A stretch of DNA of 64,000 nucleotides. It comes from Xestospongia muta. Lineage: Eukaryota > Porifera > Demospongiae > Haplosclerida > Petrosiidae. The translations under genes were made by a program, and so were the position numbers. Under the pieces are notes generated by a model. It was not told the DNA's origin, did no database searches, and worked only from the letters and a program-made list of their open reading frames with translations. Shown here in pieces: positions 1 through 23,537 of the stretch. Location: positions 2,792,501 through 2,856,500 of the forward strand of contig OY848917.1 of the NCBI GenBank assembly GCA_963693285.1, read 5' to 3'. Position 1 is the first letter of the stretch. The number at the start of each line of letters is the position of its first letter.

Positions 1-404
1 TTTCCATTTGTGTATAATGCTGTAAATATATATAAGCCCTTGATACATTTAGTAAAACATTTTTATACATAGAGCTAGCAGAAAAATTAATACTCTTTAA
101 TGACACTAAACATTGTATTGATAACATATTAAGTATGGCATTATTCTGTCTAGACTCTAGCTATTTACATTTTGGTATTTATAACAATTATAATTTTAGT
201 ATGTAATGATACACAAATAAACAGTTCAGAGAATTCAATACAGTTTGAGATGAGACGATCAATCACAAACACAAGGTATCCGTCTATATTACTAGAATGT
301 TCTATAGTATATGTCCATAAACTACTCTGTGCAATACATCATACATTCACTTACATTTGTAATTATATATATTAATGTTTATAAGTATGTGATATATATA
401 TATG
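1..404. other. AT-rich stretch, no gene recognised
   Basis: I see no coding pattern or RNA gene here. The short open frames are low-complexity and lack family similarity. Confidence 0.5.
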
Positions 405-537
405 TCTGTGTATGTATGTATGTATGTATGTATGTATGTATGTATGTATGTATGTATGTATGTATATAGTATGTATGTATGTATGTATGTATGTATGTAT
501 GTATGTATGCATGTATGTATGTATGGATGTATGTACG

Positions 538-571
<34 letters not shown>

Positions 572-632
572 TGCATGCATGTATGTATGTATGTATGTAT
601 GCATGCATGTATGTATGTATGTATATCTACAT
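405..632. repeat. TATG tetranucleotide microsatellite
   Basis: About 57 imperfect copies of TATG (ATAC/CATA on the other strand), with a few GCATGC and TATATA interruptions. Every open frame across it is an artefact of the repeat. Confidence 0.95.
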
Positions 633-714
633 CAAGTAAGCATGCAACTTAATTAGTTTATAAGAGAAACAAAAATTGCTGCATATATTATTATAAATAG
701 TCTATTTGCTATAC

Positions 715-861
715 TTAGTGGGTGGCAATGTCACAGACTATGTATGTATAGCTTCTGGGAGGATGAAATCTGTGAAAGTATATACAGATGTATCCCTCCT
801 TCAACCACTATATCAACTAGTTGTAAGGATTTATCAAAAACAGTTGGAAATGGATTTTTAA
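715..861 (+). CDS. possible terminal exon, unknown protein
   Basis: A frame of about 43 codons opens just after a possible acceptor (TACTTAG) and ends at a TAA. It encodes a mixed peptide containing VGGNVTDYVC and SLLQPLYQLVVRIYQKQ. It is not low-complexity, but I do not recognise it and found no matching upstream exon. It could be chance. The rest of 633-1620 shows no feature. Confidence 0.15.
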   Translation, partial: LVGGNVTDYVCIASGRMKSVKVYTDVSLLQPLYQLVVRIYQKQLEMDF

Positions 862-1620
862 GCTAAATCTGTACTACAAACACATACTTGGTATATTTAG
901 TGTTTAGAGAGGATTAAAACTGAGGTATAGGCCCATTGCAGATATTACCTTGAGCATTATGTCAACTATGATAAGAATAAAGACTAGTTGGCTTTGTAAC
1001 AGGTTATCTAACAATTGTTAAAGTCTATTTTTAGAAAGCTACTTACAATAGCTACGTTTTGAGTTTAAGTGTTACGTGTAGAAACAGCTATATAGTGCAA
1101 TTAAGAATTTAAGTTCTTCAGAGAGTGTTGGCATATTATAGGGTTATAAACTGTTCACATACTCACTGAATGAAGACAGAATGGAATTCAATAAGAAAAT
1201 GAAATCAAACAATACTAAAAAAGAAAAAAGAATAAATTGAGACTTCAGAGGAGGAAGAGAAATAGATAAGAAATCAATTTCAAAATCCAATTTGGAGATG
1301 CAACTGGATTCTAGCCACTTAATTTATTATTCATTAACCACAAATTATGATAATTAAACACATGGTAAAGCACGTCTTTGATTTTGCTACACACAAGATC
1401 ATATATAATCCATCTTTACATATAATACAATAATCCACTAACACTCTACCCTATGACCATAGACAGTATATCATATGATAGTACAGCTTGAACAATACCC
1501 TTCAATGTTTTATACTGTGATGGTAAAAAAACCCTCTAAACATACTAGTATTTAAATAAGGAAGAACAATGAGAACAATAGAACAATGGTGTCTCCTATG
1601 ACAATAGCTATCACAATAAT

Positions 1621-1809
1621 TTATATGTAGTACTGAGGATAATGCCCCTGATATGACATATCAGAGGAAGGAGGTGGTACTATGACAACATGATAATAAC
1701 TAATAGATGGAGTATCCAGTTCACTTGGAAGTGACCACGTTAATTTGATAGTTGTATCAGTAACACCCATTTCTCTCACATTAAAAGGAGGACCAGGTGT
1801 CACGGACAA
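1621..1809 (-). CDS. fibronectin type III exon fragment
   Basis: The frame encodes the first half of an FN3 domain. It has the PGPP opening, then a TDTTIKLTW strand with the conserved Trp, then the proline-containing SELDTPSISYYHVVI segment with the conserved Tyr pair. The usual second half (the Leu/Tyr F-G strands) is missing because a stop follows PQYYI. I found no convincing acceptor before VTPGPP and no initiating ATG. It is either an isolated exon of a receptor whose other exons I cannot place, or a decayed copy. Ig-like fragments lie on the opposite strand 400 bases further on. FN3 is a fairly sure call; gene status is not. Confidence 0.45.
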   Translation of the reverse strand: MSVTPGPPFNVREMGVTDTTIKLTWSLPSELDTPSISYYHVVIVPPPSSDMSYQGHYPQYYI

Positions 1810-2039
1810 GAGAGAATATCAATGGAACACATGCACATATTGTTAGTAGTAATGGTATAGGTTAAGCTCTCTATTCAACAGTACAACTCATTATATGAAT
1901 TTGCTCTCACAAGTATTATATGGACTGTCTGGACAAACAAGAATGTTCAATGTTGGATTTCTAGTTATAATATTGTGATCATGCATTAGTTATTAGTTAT
2001 GTCTATATATATATATATATAGTTTTCTCATCTGTGTTA

Positions 2040-2490
2040 ACTCCTGTTAGTACTCAGTGGTAGAGAGCAGCAATATTACAGTGAACCTAACTGCTAGACA
2101 TGCTCCTACAGTACTCCATTCAGTACTCTACTCACATCACAGTCGAAAAACAAGGGTCAACTAGCTCCTACTATCTAGTGGTAGAAATTATATTATATTA
2201 ACTGACTATTATAACACTTACTAGTGTTCATCATAACCAGTCTGGAACTATACACTTACTGTTAGTAATGATACTGGATCAACTACTACTAGTTTAATAT
2301 TAGATGTACTATGTAAGTAAAAATTTAACATGCAGTACTAAGCATTAAGCTTAAGTATTGTGTATGTATTAACAAATGTTCCTACTGCTATAAGAGATGG
2401 AAGATTCTAACTATAGTGACTTTGATAGCATTTACTGATATAGAGGGTAATCCTGTACCTAATATGACTTGGAGCCCAGTGACCTAATTA
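2040..2490 (+). pseudogene. Ig-like domain exon fragments, probably decayed
   Basis: Two segments fit Ig-like coding exons on this strand. The first, about 2243-2312, encodes the end of an Ig domain (YTLTVSNDTGSTTTSLILDVL) and ends at a GTAAGT donor in phase 1. The second starts at 2417 after CTATAG, continues in phase, and opens a new Ig domain with the typical GNPVPNMTW motif. It then meets a TAA within eight codons of the Trp. The stretch at 2050-2160 also reads partly like an Ig strand but contains stops. The family call rests on the two motifs and the matching splice phase. The early stops suggest a relic of an adhesion or receptor gene. Confidence 0.4.
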
Positions 2491-2765
2491 CCTTTATGTC
2501 TATGAAAGGAGATAATTGTGTTATATCAATGTGTGTAGAAAACCATTATAGACCATTACAGAAACCAGTACAGACTATTATAACATAATGTACAATGTAG
2601 TAGACAATACTATATTGTAGAGTATTATCTAATGTACATTGTACATGTTTTACACAATATATTGTACATGTATTACACAAAATATATTGTACATGTATTA
2701 TACAGTATATAGTACATGTATTATACACTATATTATATATAATATTATTAATATATTATATTATA

Positions 2766-2884
2766 GTGAGCTGTCAGAAGTAAAGTTGGCGGGAACAGCA
2801 GAGAGTGGTTTCCCAGCAAAGGAAGCCATAGTGCAAACCATGAAGAAAGAGGAAACCAAACAAGATGAAACAGTTAAAGCTTAA
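2766..2884 (+). CDS. possible terminal exon, unknown Lys/Glu-rich tail
   Basis: A good acceptor (TTATATTATAG) precedes an open frame reading through LSEVKLAGTAESGFPAKEA and a charged KKEETKQDETVKA end, then TAA. The composition looks like a cytoplasmic tail and differs sharply from the AT-repeat frame before it. It could be the last exon of the Ig-like gene just upstream, but I could not join the frames. I do not recognise the protein. Confidence 0.25.
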
Positions 2885-3111
2885 CGTCACATGATAATAG
2901 AATATTGTCTAATATACAGTGTTACATTGTATTATACTCTACATGTATTTTATGTATTAATTATCATTGTTTCTTTTGTTTATGGATAAGTCCCTGGCTC
3001 CAGTATTAATAACTATTGTTAGGTGATCATTTAATATTTCAATAATAATTAATGATTAATGATTAATAATTATTATTAATTGTAATTATTTTTGTTTCTT
3101 TTTTCTTTAAA

Positions 3112-4457
<1,346 letters not shown>

Positions 4458-5269
4458 GTTGATTTCTGTGGGTAGTTAAGAAAAGGGTTAAAGTATCTTT
4501 TCTTCAAGCACTCTTCACCTTAACAAGACCTCTTCCACTCTTTAAAGGGGTTAAAAATAATCCCCCCCACCCACAAAATTAATGCCAAATTCAGCGGCTG
4601 AGAGAAAAAGTGCTAAGTAAGAAATTATCTAGAGACCCGAAGTATATTACTACACAGAGATGAGCTTGTAAGTTTGTAAAATATCAGCAAGTTAATATTA
4701 ACCTAATACAGTAATGTAAGAATGATGACAAATGAATTAAAAGCTAAGACTACTTTATACTACTGGGTCTTTTCAAAAATTAAGAATTTGGCTAAATCAT
4801 CTAACTTACTTAAAACTTTTTTAAAAGTTAGAATTAAGGTTTTGTTAAGTGAAATTAATATCACTGCTCTTACTTATTGCATTAATTTTCTAAAAATTAT
4901 ATTACCTCACTTATGCATGTTCTACTAGTACATGTGTACATGTTAATTGATGAATGCCTTTACTTTCTTTATAGACTCTAACAATATTTCTAAGAACAAA
5001 TAATTACTCTGCTTAACAAAAAGTTTTAGAACTTACTTCATGATTACATTTCAGGTAATTTGGCTATTTACTACTCTTATGACAACACATTTTCCTTATT
5101 ATTATTGCCATAGCAACAATCACCATGGTAACAAGTACTATGCAATAACATGCAATTATTATTTCAGAAGTTACCATAGTGCATGAACCATAGCAACAAT
5201 TACCATAATATTATATAATATTAGTAATATAGAATATTAAAATATTATTCTATGTCTCCAACTATTGCT
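4458..5269. other. intergenic, no gene recognised
   Basis: AT-rich sequence upstream of COQ3. It contains short C-rich runs near 4561 and variants of CCATAGCAACAAT at about 5108-5215. I see no coding exon. Confidence 0.5.
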
Positions 5270-5505
5270 CTTACAAGATATTAACAAATGTGATGAGATT
5301 CATCAGATCAGAGAGACTACATAATTGATGTCACCTTTTAACTCAAAAGATCTCACCAAAAATCAATCAATAAAAGTAAATGACATTTAATGATATATAT
5401 TATGAGCAGTAGATTTGTATGTAACACAATAACATGTCTAAATGGCAAACCTATAATTTTTATTCATGGTTTAAATTTACAAAATATAAAGTTTGTTAAT
5501 AAATT
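5270..5505 (-). repeat. dispersed repeat, copy A (zinc-finger gene relic)
   Basis: This stretch matches 7565-7790 over most of its length. Shared landmarks are the AGATCAGAGAGACT-like block, the GAGCAGTAGATT / GCAGCAGTAGATT block and TCTAAATGG followed by TTTATTCATGG. About 260 bases further on (5760-5790) lies a fragment that reads TGKK-x-ICN on the minus strand, like the zinc finger next to copy B. It is probably the decayed 3' part of a duplicated C2H2 zinc-finger gene. Confidence 0.5.
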
Positions 5506-5805
5506 TAATTAGAACTAAAATATGTACATGAAATGGTCGATATATTTAAAATACAGAATTTTTTTCAAAGCTACCACAGGCAGCTATTGAAGTACACCAT
5601 GATAGTTACCACCTACATATATAATTTCACTAATTCGTAATATATTATTGATAAACACATAATTATTGTAATAGAAAATGACTTTAAGACCCTAAACTAG
5701 TACTGACTAGTTTGGCAGTTTCTGACAGAGATATTGTATCCTATACTGTATATAGACATTGCATTACATATACATTTCTTTCCAGTAACAAGTTAGAGAA
5801 TATTT

Positions 5806-7560
5806 AAGTACTATAAGTTTTTATGTTTTTTAAAGACTTTGGTAAATGAGATCAATTTAAAAATCTATTAATGTTTCACACATGTGTGGTAGTGTTGATA
5901 TTTCCCACCAATTTTGTCACAAGTTTGTGTTGAATGCTTGCCAAATTGAAGCATGACAGAGATTTCTTGATATTATAAAAGGGACTCCATTTTGCACACT
6001 CCTCCATAGGATCTTCATCACCACGGCTCTTCACTAGATCATCTCGTCGCTTCCCAATCATTGGATCATTTCTCGTCGCTGGACCATCTTTCATTTATGT
6101 CATCCTTATCTGTTTCTTTTCTTTAATTTTATTGTCAGTTTTATTTATTTTGTTTTTTTAATTTTTGTTTTGGTTAAGTTGATTCACTAATTGATCTCTC
6201 TTCATTTCTACAGGACTCAATTTGGAATTTCTTATTGTAGTTGGCTTGATGTTCTTGACTGTTCTTCTCTGATGTTCTTGACTGTTTTTATTTTGAGCTA
6301 TCTACCTTATGTATACCATACACACATTTATACAAACTCTAGAAATCCTCTCTCCCCTGCTGCCTGGCAACCAAAAACATTTTTTATATCCCAGTACGCT
6401 GGGTGGCAGGAGAGAGCTCTGATCTTCCAAGGTGCGCATGTGTGTGGTGTGTGTGTGTAGGTTGGTAGTCTCTTTTCACTTCTTCTGTTTCTATTCACTC
6501 TTTATCCATTCATTTTCACCACCAGTTCAGTTAATAACTACTTCTCTTCTCTTTCCCTTTAGGAGCAGCACTCTTGAAAAAGGTGAGCTCCATCCATCCA
6601 TCTCTCATCCATTCTTTAGTAATCCAGTTGTTACAAATATCTTTTCTTTCTTCCTTTATGTTCTCCACTTGTGGACTGACTGGACTCTTGGAAACTCTCT
6701 CTTCTTTACTTGGTGACTTTTCAACTACTGAGACTGTTTTTTTTAATTTTTTTCTTTTTTAGTATAATTTTATACATTTTCCATGTTTTTTATAGTTTGT
6801 TTTTATATTGAAATTCTTCAAACAAATATTTTCACTAAAATTTGTCAGAAGTCAATCATCTAGTTTCAGTTTCAAAAATCTTTTAAGTTATAATTGTCGA
6901 GTTTGAAATTTCAAAAAATCGAAATTTACACATAATATACACTTAACTTTTTTCATGAAAACTGAATTAGTTTAGAGTTCAAGTTCTTTCCGTTATTAAA
7001 CAACTACAAACATACTTCTGTATTACATATCCATTTTACTTATTACACATATCATTTCTTTATTATTGTTAATTATTCTTTTAGTTTTACAAGATAAACT
7101 AATTTTACCAATTCTTTAGTTTGTACAATATTATTATTAATGTCATTTAATTAATAAACTTTGTAATAATTAAATTAAAGTGTATTAAAACCTTTGTTGT
7201 TCTTGTTAGGCGTGTACTGCCACCATATGGTGGTCACCCGTTTGCTGTTCTTTACAGGGTGTGCGCCGATGATATTTTCCCACTATAATGGTGGTCACGT
7301 GTTCGCTGTTCCTTGTTAGGTGTGTGCTGAGAATGTTTTCCCACCTGCATGGCTAATGTGTGCTTGTTAGTAATGGTTCTCTTTTCTTTGACTCTCGAGA
7401 TCTTCACCTATTAAGACATTTAATTTCTGTTTCAGTGTTTATATTATTTTAATCGAGTTATTTTTAGATGTTTATTTTATTCTGGCTTTTCATCATTAAA
7501 ATTAATATTTATTTATAATTAACTTGTTCATTGTTTTGTTTAAAAAAATTTAAGGTCCAA
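5806..7560. other. non-coding stretch with degenerate short repeats
   Basis: The minus-strand open frame at 5876-6094 and the plus-strand frames at 6191-6762 match nothing I know. At 7205-7370 a unit of about 60-70 bases around GTGTGYGC...TTTTCCCAC...GTGGTCAC recurs roughly three times in degenerate form. Pyrimidine-rich DNA dominates 6470-6760. I cannot assign a function. Confidence 0.4.
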
Positions 7561-7564
7561 TATA

Positions 7565-8100
7565 TTTCACAAGATACCAACAAACACAATGAGATCCATA
7601 CAGATTAGAGAGACTGCATGATTGCTGTCACCTTCCAGCTCAAAGATCTTACTCTATGTATAGCATATGACACTTGGTGATATATATTTGCAGCAGTAGA
7701 TTCATATATAATACAGTAACAAGTCTAAATGGAAAATGTACAAATTTATTCATGGCAAATACAAAAAATGTAAAGTTTATAAATAAAATATGTTGGTTTT
7801 AAATAGACCAGACTATGTAATTGTGTAAAATCTTTCCCACAGTCATTACAAATATATGATTTCTTTCCAGTACAATGGAATAAGACAATGTTAGTATGAC
7901 AGTTCAGATATGGCTAGTGGAATGGCAAATTGATATTGTATTTGGCTGGATGATACTGCTGATGTCTGAACACATCAATGTGTCTTGATGCTAGCTTTTA
8001 TGCTAAATGTACAAGTACATTTGAGCAATGTTAGGGTTTGTCACCAGTGTGATGAGGAATATGATCAGCCCTAATGTTACGATTAGTATAGTCATGTGAT
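7565..8100 (-). pseudogene. C2H2 zinc-finger gene relic, with repeat copy B
   Basis: On the minus strand, 7877-7800 reads HCTGKKSYICNDCGKDFTQL, a clear C2H2 finger with its TGxKxYxC linker, but the zinc-binding histidines at the end of the helix are lost. A second linker (HTGDKP) lies at about 8035-8060 and is followed at once by a stop. Bases 7565-7790 form the second copy of the repeat at 5270-5505. Broken frames and missing ligands mark it as a decayed Krueppel-type zinc-finger gene or transposon-borne finger. Confidence 0.6.
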
Positions 8101-8298
8101 GCATGACACAGTGACATTGGCAAATATCTTTTTTGAGGGGCAGTGATTTTTGAGAATATGATAAATAAATATAGTTTACTTAGGACATGTCTTTTTACAG
8201 CCACTTACAAGACAACAGAACTTTGTGTTAAATGCAATGAGTAAAGACAACACGTGGTTTGTTGGCTAATAGTTAATACGGAAGGTTATTAATATCTA

Positions 8299-8325
8299 TG
8301 ACGTAACTGTTACTATAAATAAAAC
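8299..8325 (+). promoter_or_regulatory. CRE-like site and TATA-like box before the JNK gene
   Basis: TGACGTAA (8299-8306), a CREB/ATF-type half-consensus, is followed six bases later by CTATAAATAAAA. The latter lies about 80 bases upstream of the JNK start codon. Spacing and order fit a core promoter. The regulatory role is inferred from sequence only. Confidence 0.4.
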
Positions 8326-8394
8326 ACTCGTGCAAGGCCACCACCATTTACTATCAGTCAAAAAAATCTGTTTTAGCACGCAAAGAAGACAGAA

Positions 8395-19530
<11,136 letters not shown>

Positions 19531-19736
19531 CAAATACAGAGCAAGTTCACGTTGATTGACAACACATTCTGTAGACTATATTATTTTAATACATAACATT
19601 TGAACTTATATTAATATATTAAGTTCTGATCATTTAATGTGACTATTTGTCCTAGTTCATTTTGTAAGTGTTACTATAGAATCTGTTTTTACAAATTGTT
19701 CAGCATGATAGAACTTGTGTAGAAAAAAATTTAGCA

Positions 19737-19742
19737 AATAAA
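19737..19742 (+). terminator. polyadenylation signal of the JNK gene
   Basis: Canonical AATAAA about 205 bases after the JNK stop codon, followed by T-rich sequence. It is the first canonical signal after the stop. Confidence 0.5.
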
Positions 19743-19759
19743 ATGTTTTTTGTATCCAT

Positions 19760-20575
19760 TTATAGAAATCAATTTAATAATTAATCTGTTTTCAAATTAA
19801 TTATAATTATAATAATTGATAATTGTAATCAGTTATATATTTGCTGTTTGTTACTCCCTAATGTGAATGCCACAGCAAAAATATTACTGTTCTTTGATGA
19901 AATATGTATTATCAAAGGTTGCTGTTGTGGAGAGTAAAGGCTTGTAATGTTCATTGTGGGAATTTATTCTGATTTTACTAGGAAATTTTCATTGTGATAA
20001 TTTATTATTAAAAATACAATCATTGTTTCCAACTTTGTAGAAATGGTGAGTAATTGTCTATTTTAGAACATGGTCAACATGAGATATCAGTAACAACATG
20101 CCATACATAGCAAACCACATGATGTGGCAGCAGTTCCTCCAACCATTATCTTCATATTGACTGAAGCGAATTCTTCATTTAATGGACTAGAGACACATGT
20201 AATTTTGTTTGGCATGTGAGCAATAGACACAGAGACACACCTTTATATCCAAGGGATAATAGGAGTGTAGCAGATATGTGTAAGGGTCAATAGCAAAGTT
20301 GTATATATTATTCACGTGCCTAAGGTTAAACTAATTAATTAATATTCATTACTAGTTTGGTGTGTGTCACCTCAATGCAACGCTCACACTCGCAATTCGA
20401 CAGTTATTACTAACACTATAACAACACTATTGATAACATCACAATATCTTATATATTACACAGAGATAATGCAATATACAAAGTACTATGGTCTGTGTAA
20501 ACTACAATGTATGCATCAAACATAACTAGATGACAAAAAAGGGCAAGAGTAATTAATTTTTAAAAATAATTGCAT
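19760..20575. other. intergenic between two convergent genes
   Basis: AT-rich and non-coding as far as I can see. It separates the 3' ends of the JNK gene (+) and the MACPF gene (-). Confidence 0.5.
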
Positions 20576-20580
20576 TCAAC

Positions 20581-21657
20581 TCAACACAATAGTGCTATCA
20601 AAATCAATGAAGTCATTAGTCCAAATATGTAATGGACTGTGCTAACACCAGATGAACTGCCTTCCCGTGATAAGAGAACAAAGTACTGGCGTATGTTATC
20701 AAGCCTGCTCTTAATGTTAGAATCACTCCCAGTATACAGCTCCCATAAAGGTGTGAGTTCGTAATCAACAGGATAAGGGTTTGTATTAGCAGATGCTATG
20801 AATTGCTGAAGTACAGTTGGTGTGACACCTTGAGTCGAAAGTTGAGCTTGTAAAGTCCGATTTCCACCACGTGGGTAGGATTTAACAGTCATTTCAAGAT
20901 TTAAAGATTGTCTCAAATTAGTAACTGAGAAGCCAACGCATGGTCCTAATTTAACTGGTTCTCCTACACTCTGTAACGATATCTCTGCACAAACACGACT
21001 ACTAAATTGTGACTCAGAGTACATCCTAGATTCCTCTGAAGTAGCAAAAACTTGAATACGAGCTCCAACTTTTATACCAGTTAAAAGAAATCCTCCATAA
21101 ATGGACACAAATTCCTGATAGTCAACAAATGAATCAATGGATGTTGTGTCATTTACTTCTAGTGGAAGCTGAGATAGTGCATCCATAAAGTCCGAAACAA
21201 ATGACAAATCAACAAGACAACTTTTAGTGAGTTGATATGATCTAACAAATTGTCCATAATCAAGCTGTGTGCCTTGAATGTCTGTTTCACGAAAGTTTAT
21301 AGTTGAAATTGAAGCTAATGTAGCAGCAATGGATGCAACACCAATAACGTCTGCATTGAGTCCCAAATTACCTCCAATACTTTGGTAAAATTCGCTATTA
21401 CTCTCATAGAAGGTAACTGAAGACGGCGATTCACTTATGGAGTCGTTTAGAAGGCAGCTAGTGATATCAGCATTACTGTATACTTGAGAGCCTGCTGTTA
21501 AGTCTTCAAATAAATTTACAGAGGGAGGCCAGAACGATTTACCGATAATATTTGTAGTGACGGCAATAGCGTTAATTATACCAGTGACATTCGACTGAGC
21601 TCGTCCATATCCTGTAGCGCTAGCTAAAACAAGGAACAATAAAAGCATACACGCCAT
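20581..21657 (-). CDS. MACPF-domain protein, probably GPI-anchored (copy 1)
   Basis: Secreted perforin-like protein of about 358 aa, encoded in one exon. I chose the ATG at 21657 because it begins a clean signal peptide (MACMLLLFLVLASATGYGRA) and matches the start in the second copy. The frame is open for another 21 codons upstream. The centre has the MACPF fold signature: Y-x-x-F-V-x-x-Y-G-G where the family has YGTH, then a GxxVGARIQVF strand. Near the end PYPVDYELTPLWEL resembles the segment that closes MACPF domains. The last 20 or so residues are hydrophobic after GSSSG, as in GPI-anchored proteins. MACPF proteins can form pores or act in adhesion and development; the degenerate signature leaves pore activity open. 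The neighbour on the same strand is a beta-helix/multipass gene, and both were duplicated together. Confidence 0.75.
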   Translation of the reverse strand: MACMLLLFLVLASATGYGRAQSNVTGIINAIAVTTNIIGKSFWPPSVNLFEDLTAGSQVYSNADITSCLLNDSISESPSSVTFYESNSEFYQSIGGNLGLNADVIGVASIAATLASISTINFRETDIQGTQLDYGQFVRSYQLTKSCLVDLSFVSDFMDALSQLPLEVNDTTSIDSFVDYQEFVSIYGGFLLTGIKVGARIQVFATSEESRMYSESQFSSRVCAEISLQSVGEPVKLGPCVGFSVTNLRQSLNLEMTVKSYPRGGNRTLQAQLSTQGVTPTVLQQFIASANTNPYPVDYELTPLWELYTGSDSNIKSRLDNIRQYFVLLSREGSSSGVSTVHYIFGLMTSLILIALLC

Positions 21658-21724
21658 CTTTCTCTGATAAAATGCAGCCACAGCACTGAAATTATTAGCC
21701 AAGTCATCAAATGATGTCACTATA

Positions 21725-23530
21725 CGTCTGATCGAGTGGGAATAGATTAGATCTAAATACTATTACAGTTATTAGTACTAATGTCAAAGAGATTCATAGT
21801 CCCATGCATTTTGCACATATACATCATGTGAACCTTTATCAGGTTTTTATTGGAAACCTTAGAGCTAGCTCCTTTTTTCAAAATTACATAATAGCAGGTA
21901 TATATCGCATCTCACAACAAGCTTTATATATATCAGTTCTTGACGGGTCCATATGTGTTTAATATTTTGTATAACCTATCAGCTTGAGATGTTTAAAAAT
22001 ATATATCTAATGCTCAACAGCCACATACTAGTTTATGGAGCCATAGTGGACGCTCGATTGCTACAATTGGTAATAGAGCATTATACTAGATCAGACACAA
22101 GTTATTTTATATATATTGTAGATACATTTACCTTATAATCATTTGTTTCTTGTCTAGATTTATAACAATATATTACTTGTTAATTAAACTAATTACAGAC
22201 TCAAAGTAGAAATATTTCTCTTTGATACATTTTGTTGACTACAATGTTCTTATGACCAGTCATCTGGTAGACCTACAGAACCAAATTAATATATTTATGT
22301 GTATACAATCATAATATACTTTTGAATTACACATCTCCAGACTTATCTTCATCAAATAAAGGTCTTCCTGCAACCAATGTAAAAGACAGTGATCCTAATT
22401 AACAATTATGATAGAAGAATGTTGAGACAGAAATTAATCATTGTTATATAAATATCTCATGATGTAGTTTTAAATCGGCAAATATTTTTGTTACAATTCT
22501 CAGTTATATTATATTAGAGAATCAAAAGACAATATAAATAAATCACAAATAAGACTATTTTCTTCTAAAATTTGTAGAGATTGCTCACAATGAACATTTC
22601 TTCAGAACTCAAAAGAAAATTTGGTAAACATTCAGAGTGACATTTTCTTTAAAATTCTTATAATTATCACAAAATTGACTATGGACCTTTTCCTGACAAA
22701 TTTACAATAAAATATAACAATGACATTTTCAGCAAAACTTGGAATGAGTTATCACAATCACCATTATCTAATACCAAAATTTGTCTGAATAATCAATTTC
22801 TACCAAATTAAACTGAATTGTTACATTAATTTTCCTCTAAATCAGAATAAAATGATAAATGATCAATAGTCACTATAAAGTATTCCAAATTTATGATTAA
22901 TACTTCCCTATACACAAGTCTATTAATGTGATGATGTTCCATGCTTCATTGCTAAGATTTTCAAGCATGTGAATACAAGTTTTAATTTGATGATCCTGAC
23001 CTTTTCCTACACGGAACATGTTTCAATTGTTTCTTCTTATGTATACTTTTAAACAATATTATTACTTAACATGTATATATGTGTGTGCGTATCTTGAATG
23101 TATGCATTCTTTGGTACATTGAGTAAACTGTCATTTGTTTCATTGTTCACATCATTTATATATTATACTTTACTATATTGAATGTATTGCTGAATCACAT
23201 GAAATACAATTTTAAACACAAGGATCTCTTAGAGTAGCAACAAACAATTTTTGGATTAATAATGATTCTCACAATATGTATCTGATGCACCTAGCTATAG
23301 TTAATTTCTTTTCCTCCTTTGCTAGTACATCTTTACCAGGATAATGGTAAAAAGTCATGTCTGAACCCACTTAAAATATCTTGCAACTCAAATTATAAGT
23401 ACAATATGCCCCAGTATATATATAGTATGGTTGATTTATTTGATAATACAGTTATAAAAACTTATTGTTAATAATTATATTAAACACAATGCATATACAT
23501 ACATACATTTGTTCTTTAAATGGCAAAATA
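21725..23530. other. intergenic, no gene recognised
   Basis: About 1.8 kb of AT-rich DNA between the MACPF gene and the beta-helix gene. A possible tiny terminal exon on the minus strand near 22330-22373 is discussed among the rejected items. Confidence 0.5.
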
Positions 23531-23537
23531 TTAACAA

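Noticed and set aside
347..656. Several open frames with Tyr-Ile-His-Thr or Met-Tyr-Val-Cys repeats
   Set aside because: They are translations of the TATG microsatellite in all frames.
5876..6094. 72-aa minus-strand frame rich in Asp and Arg
   Set aside because: No recognisable domain, no splice support, in a region of degenerate repeats.
22330..22373. Possible terminal exon on the minus strand (GRPLFDEDKSGDV)
   Set aside because: There is an acceptor and a stop, but only 13 codons and no partner exon. Too short to support.
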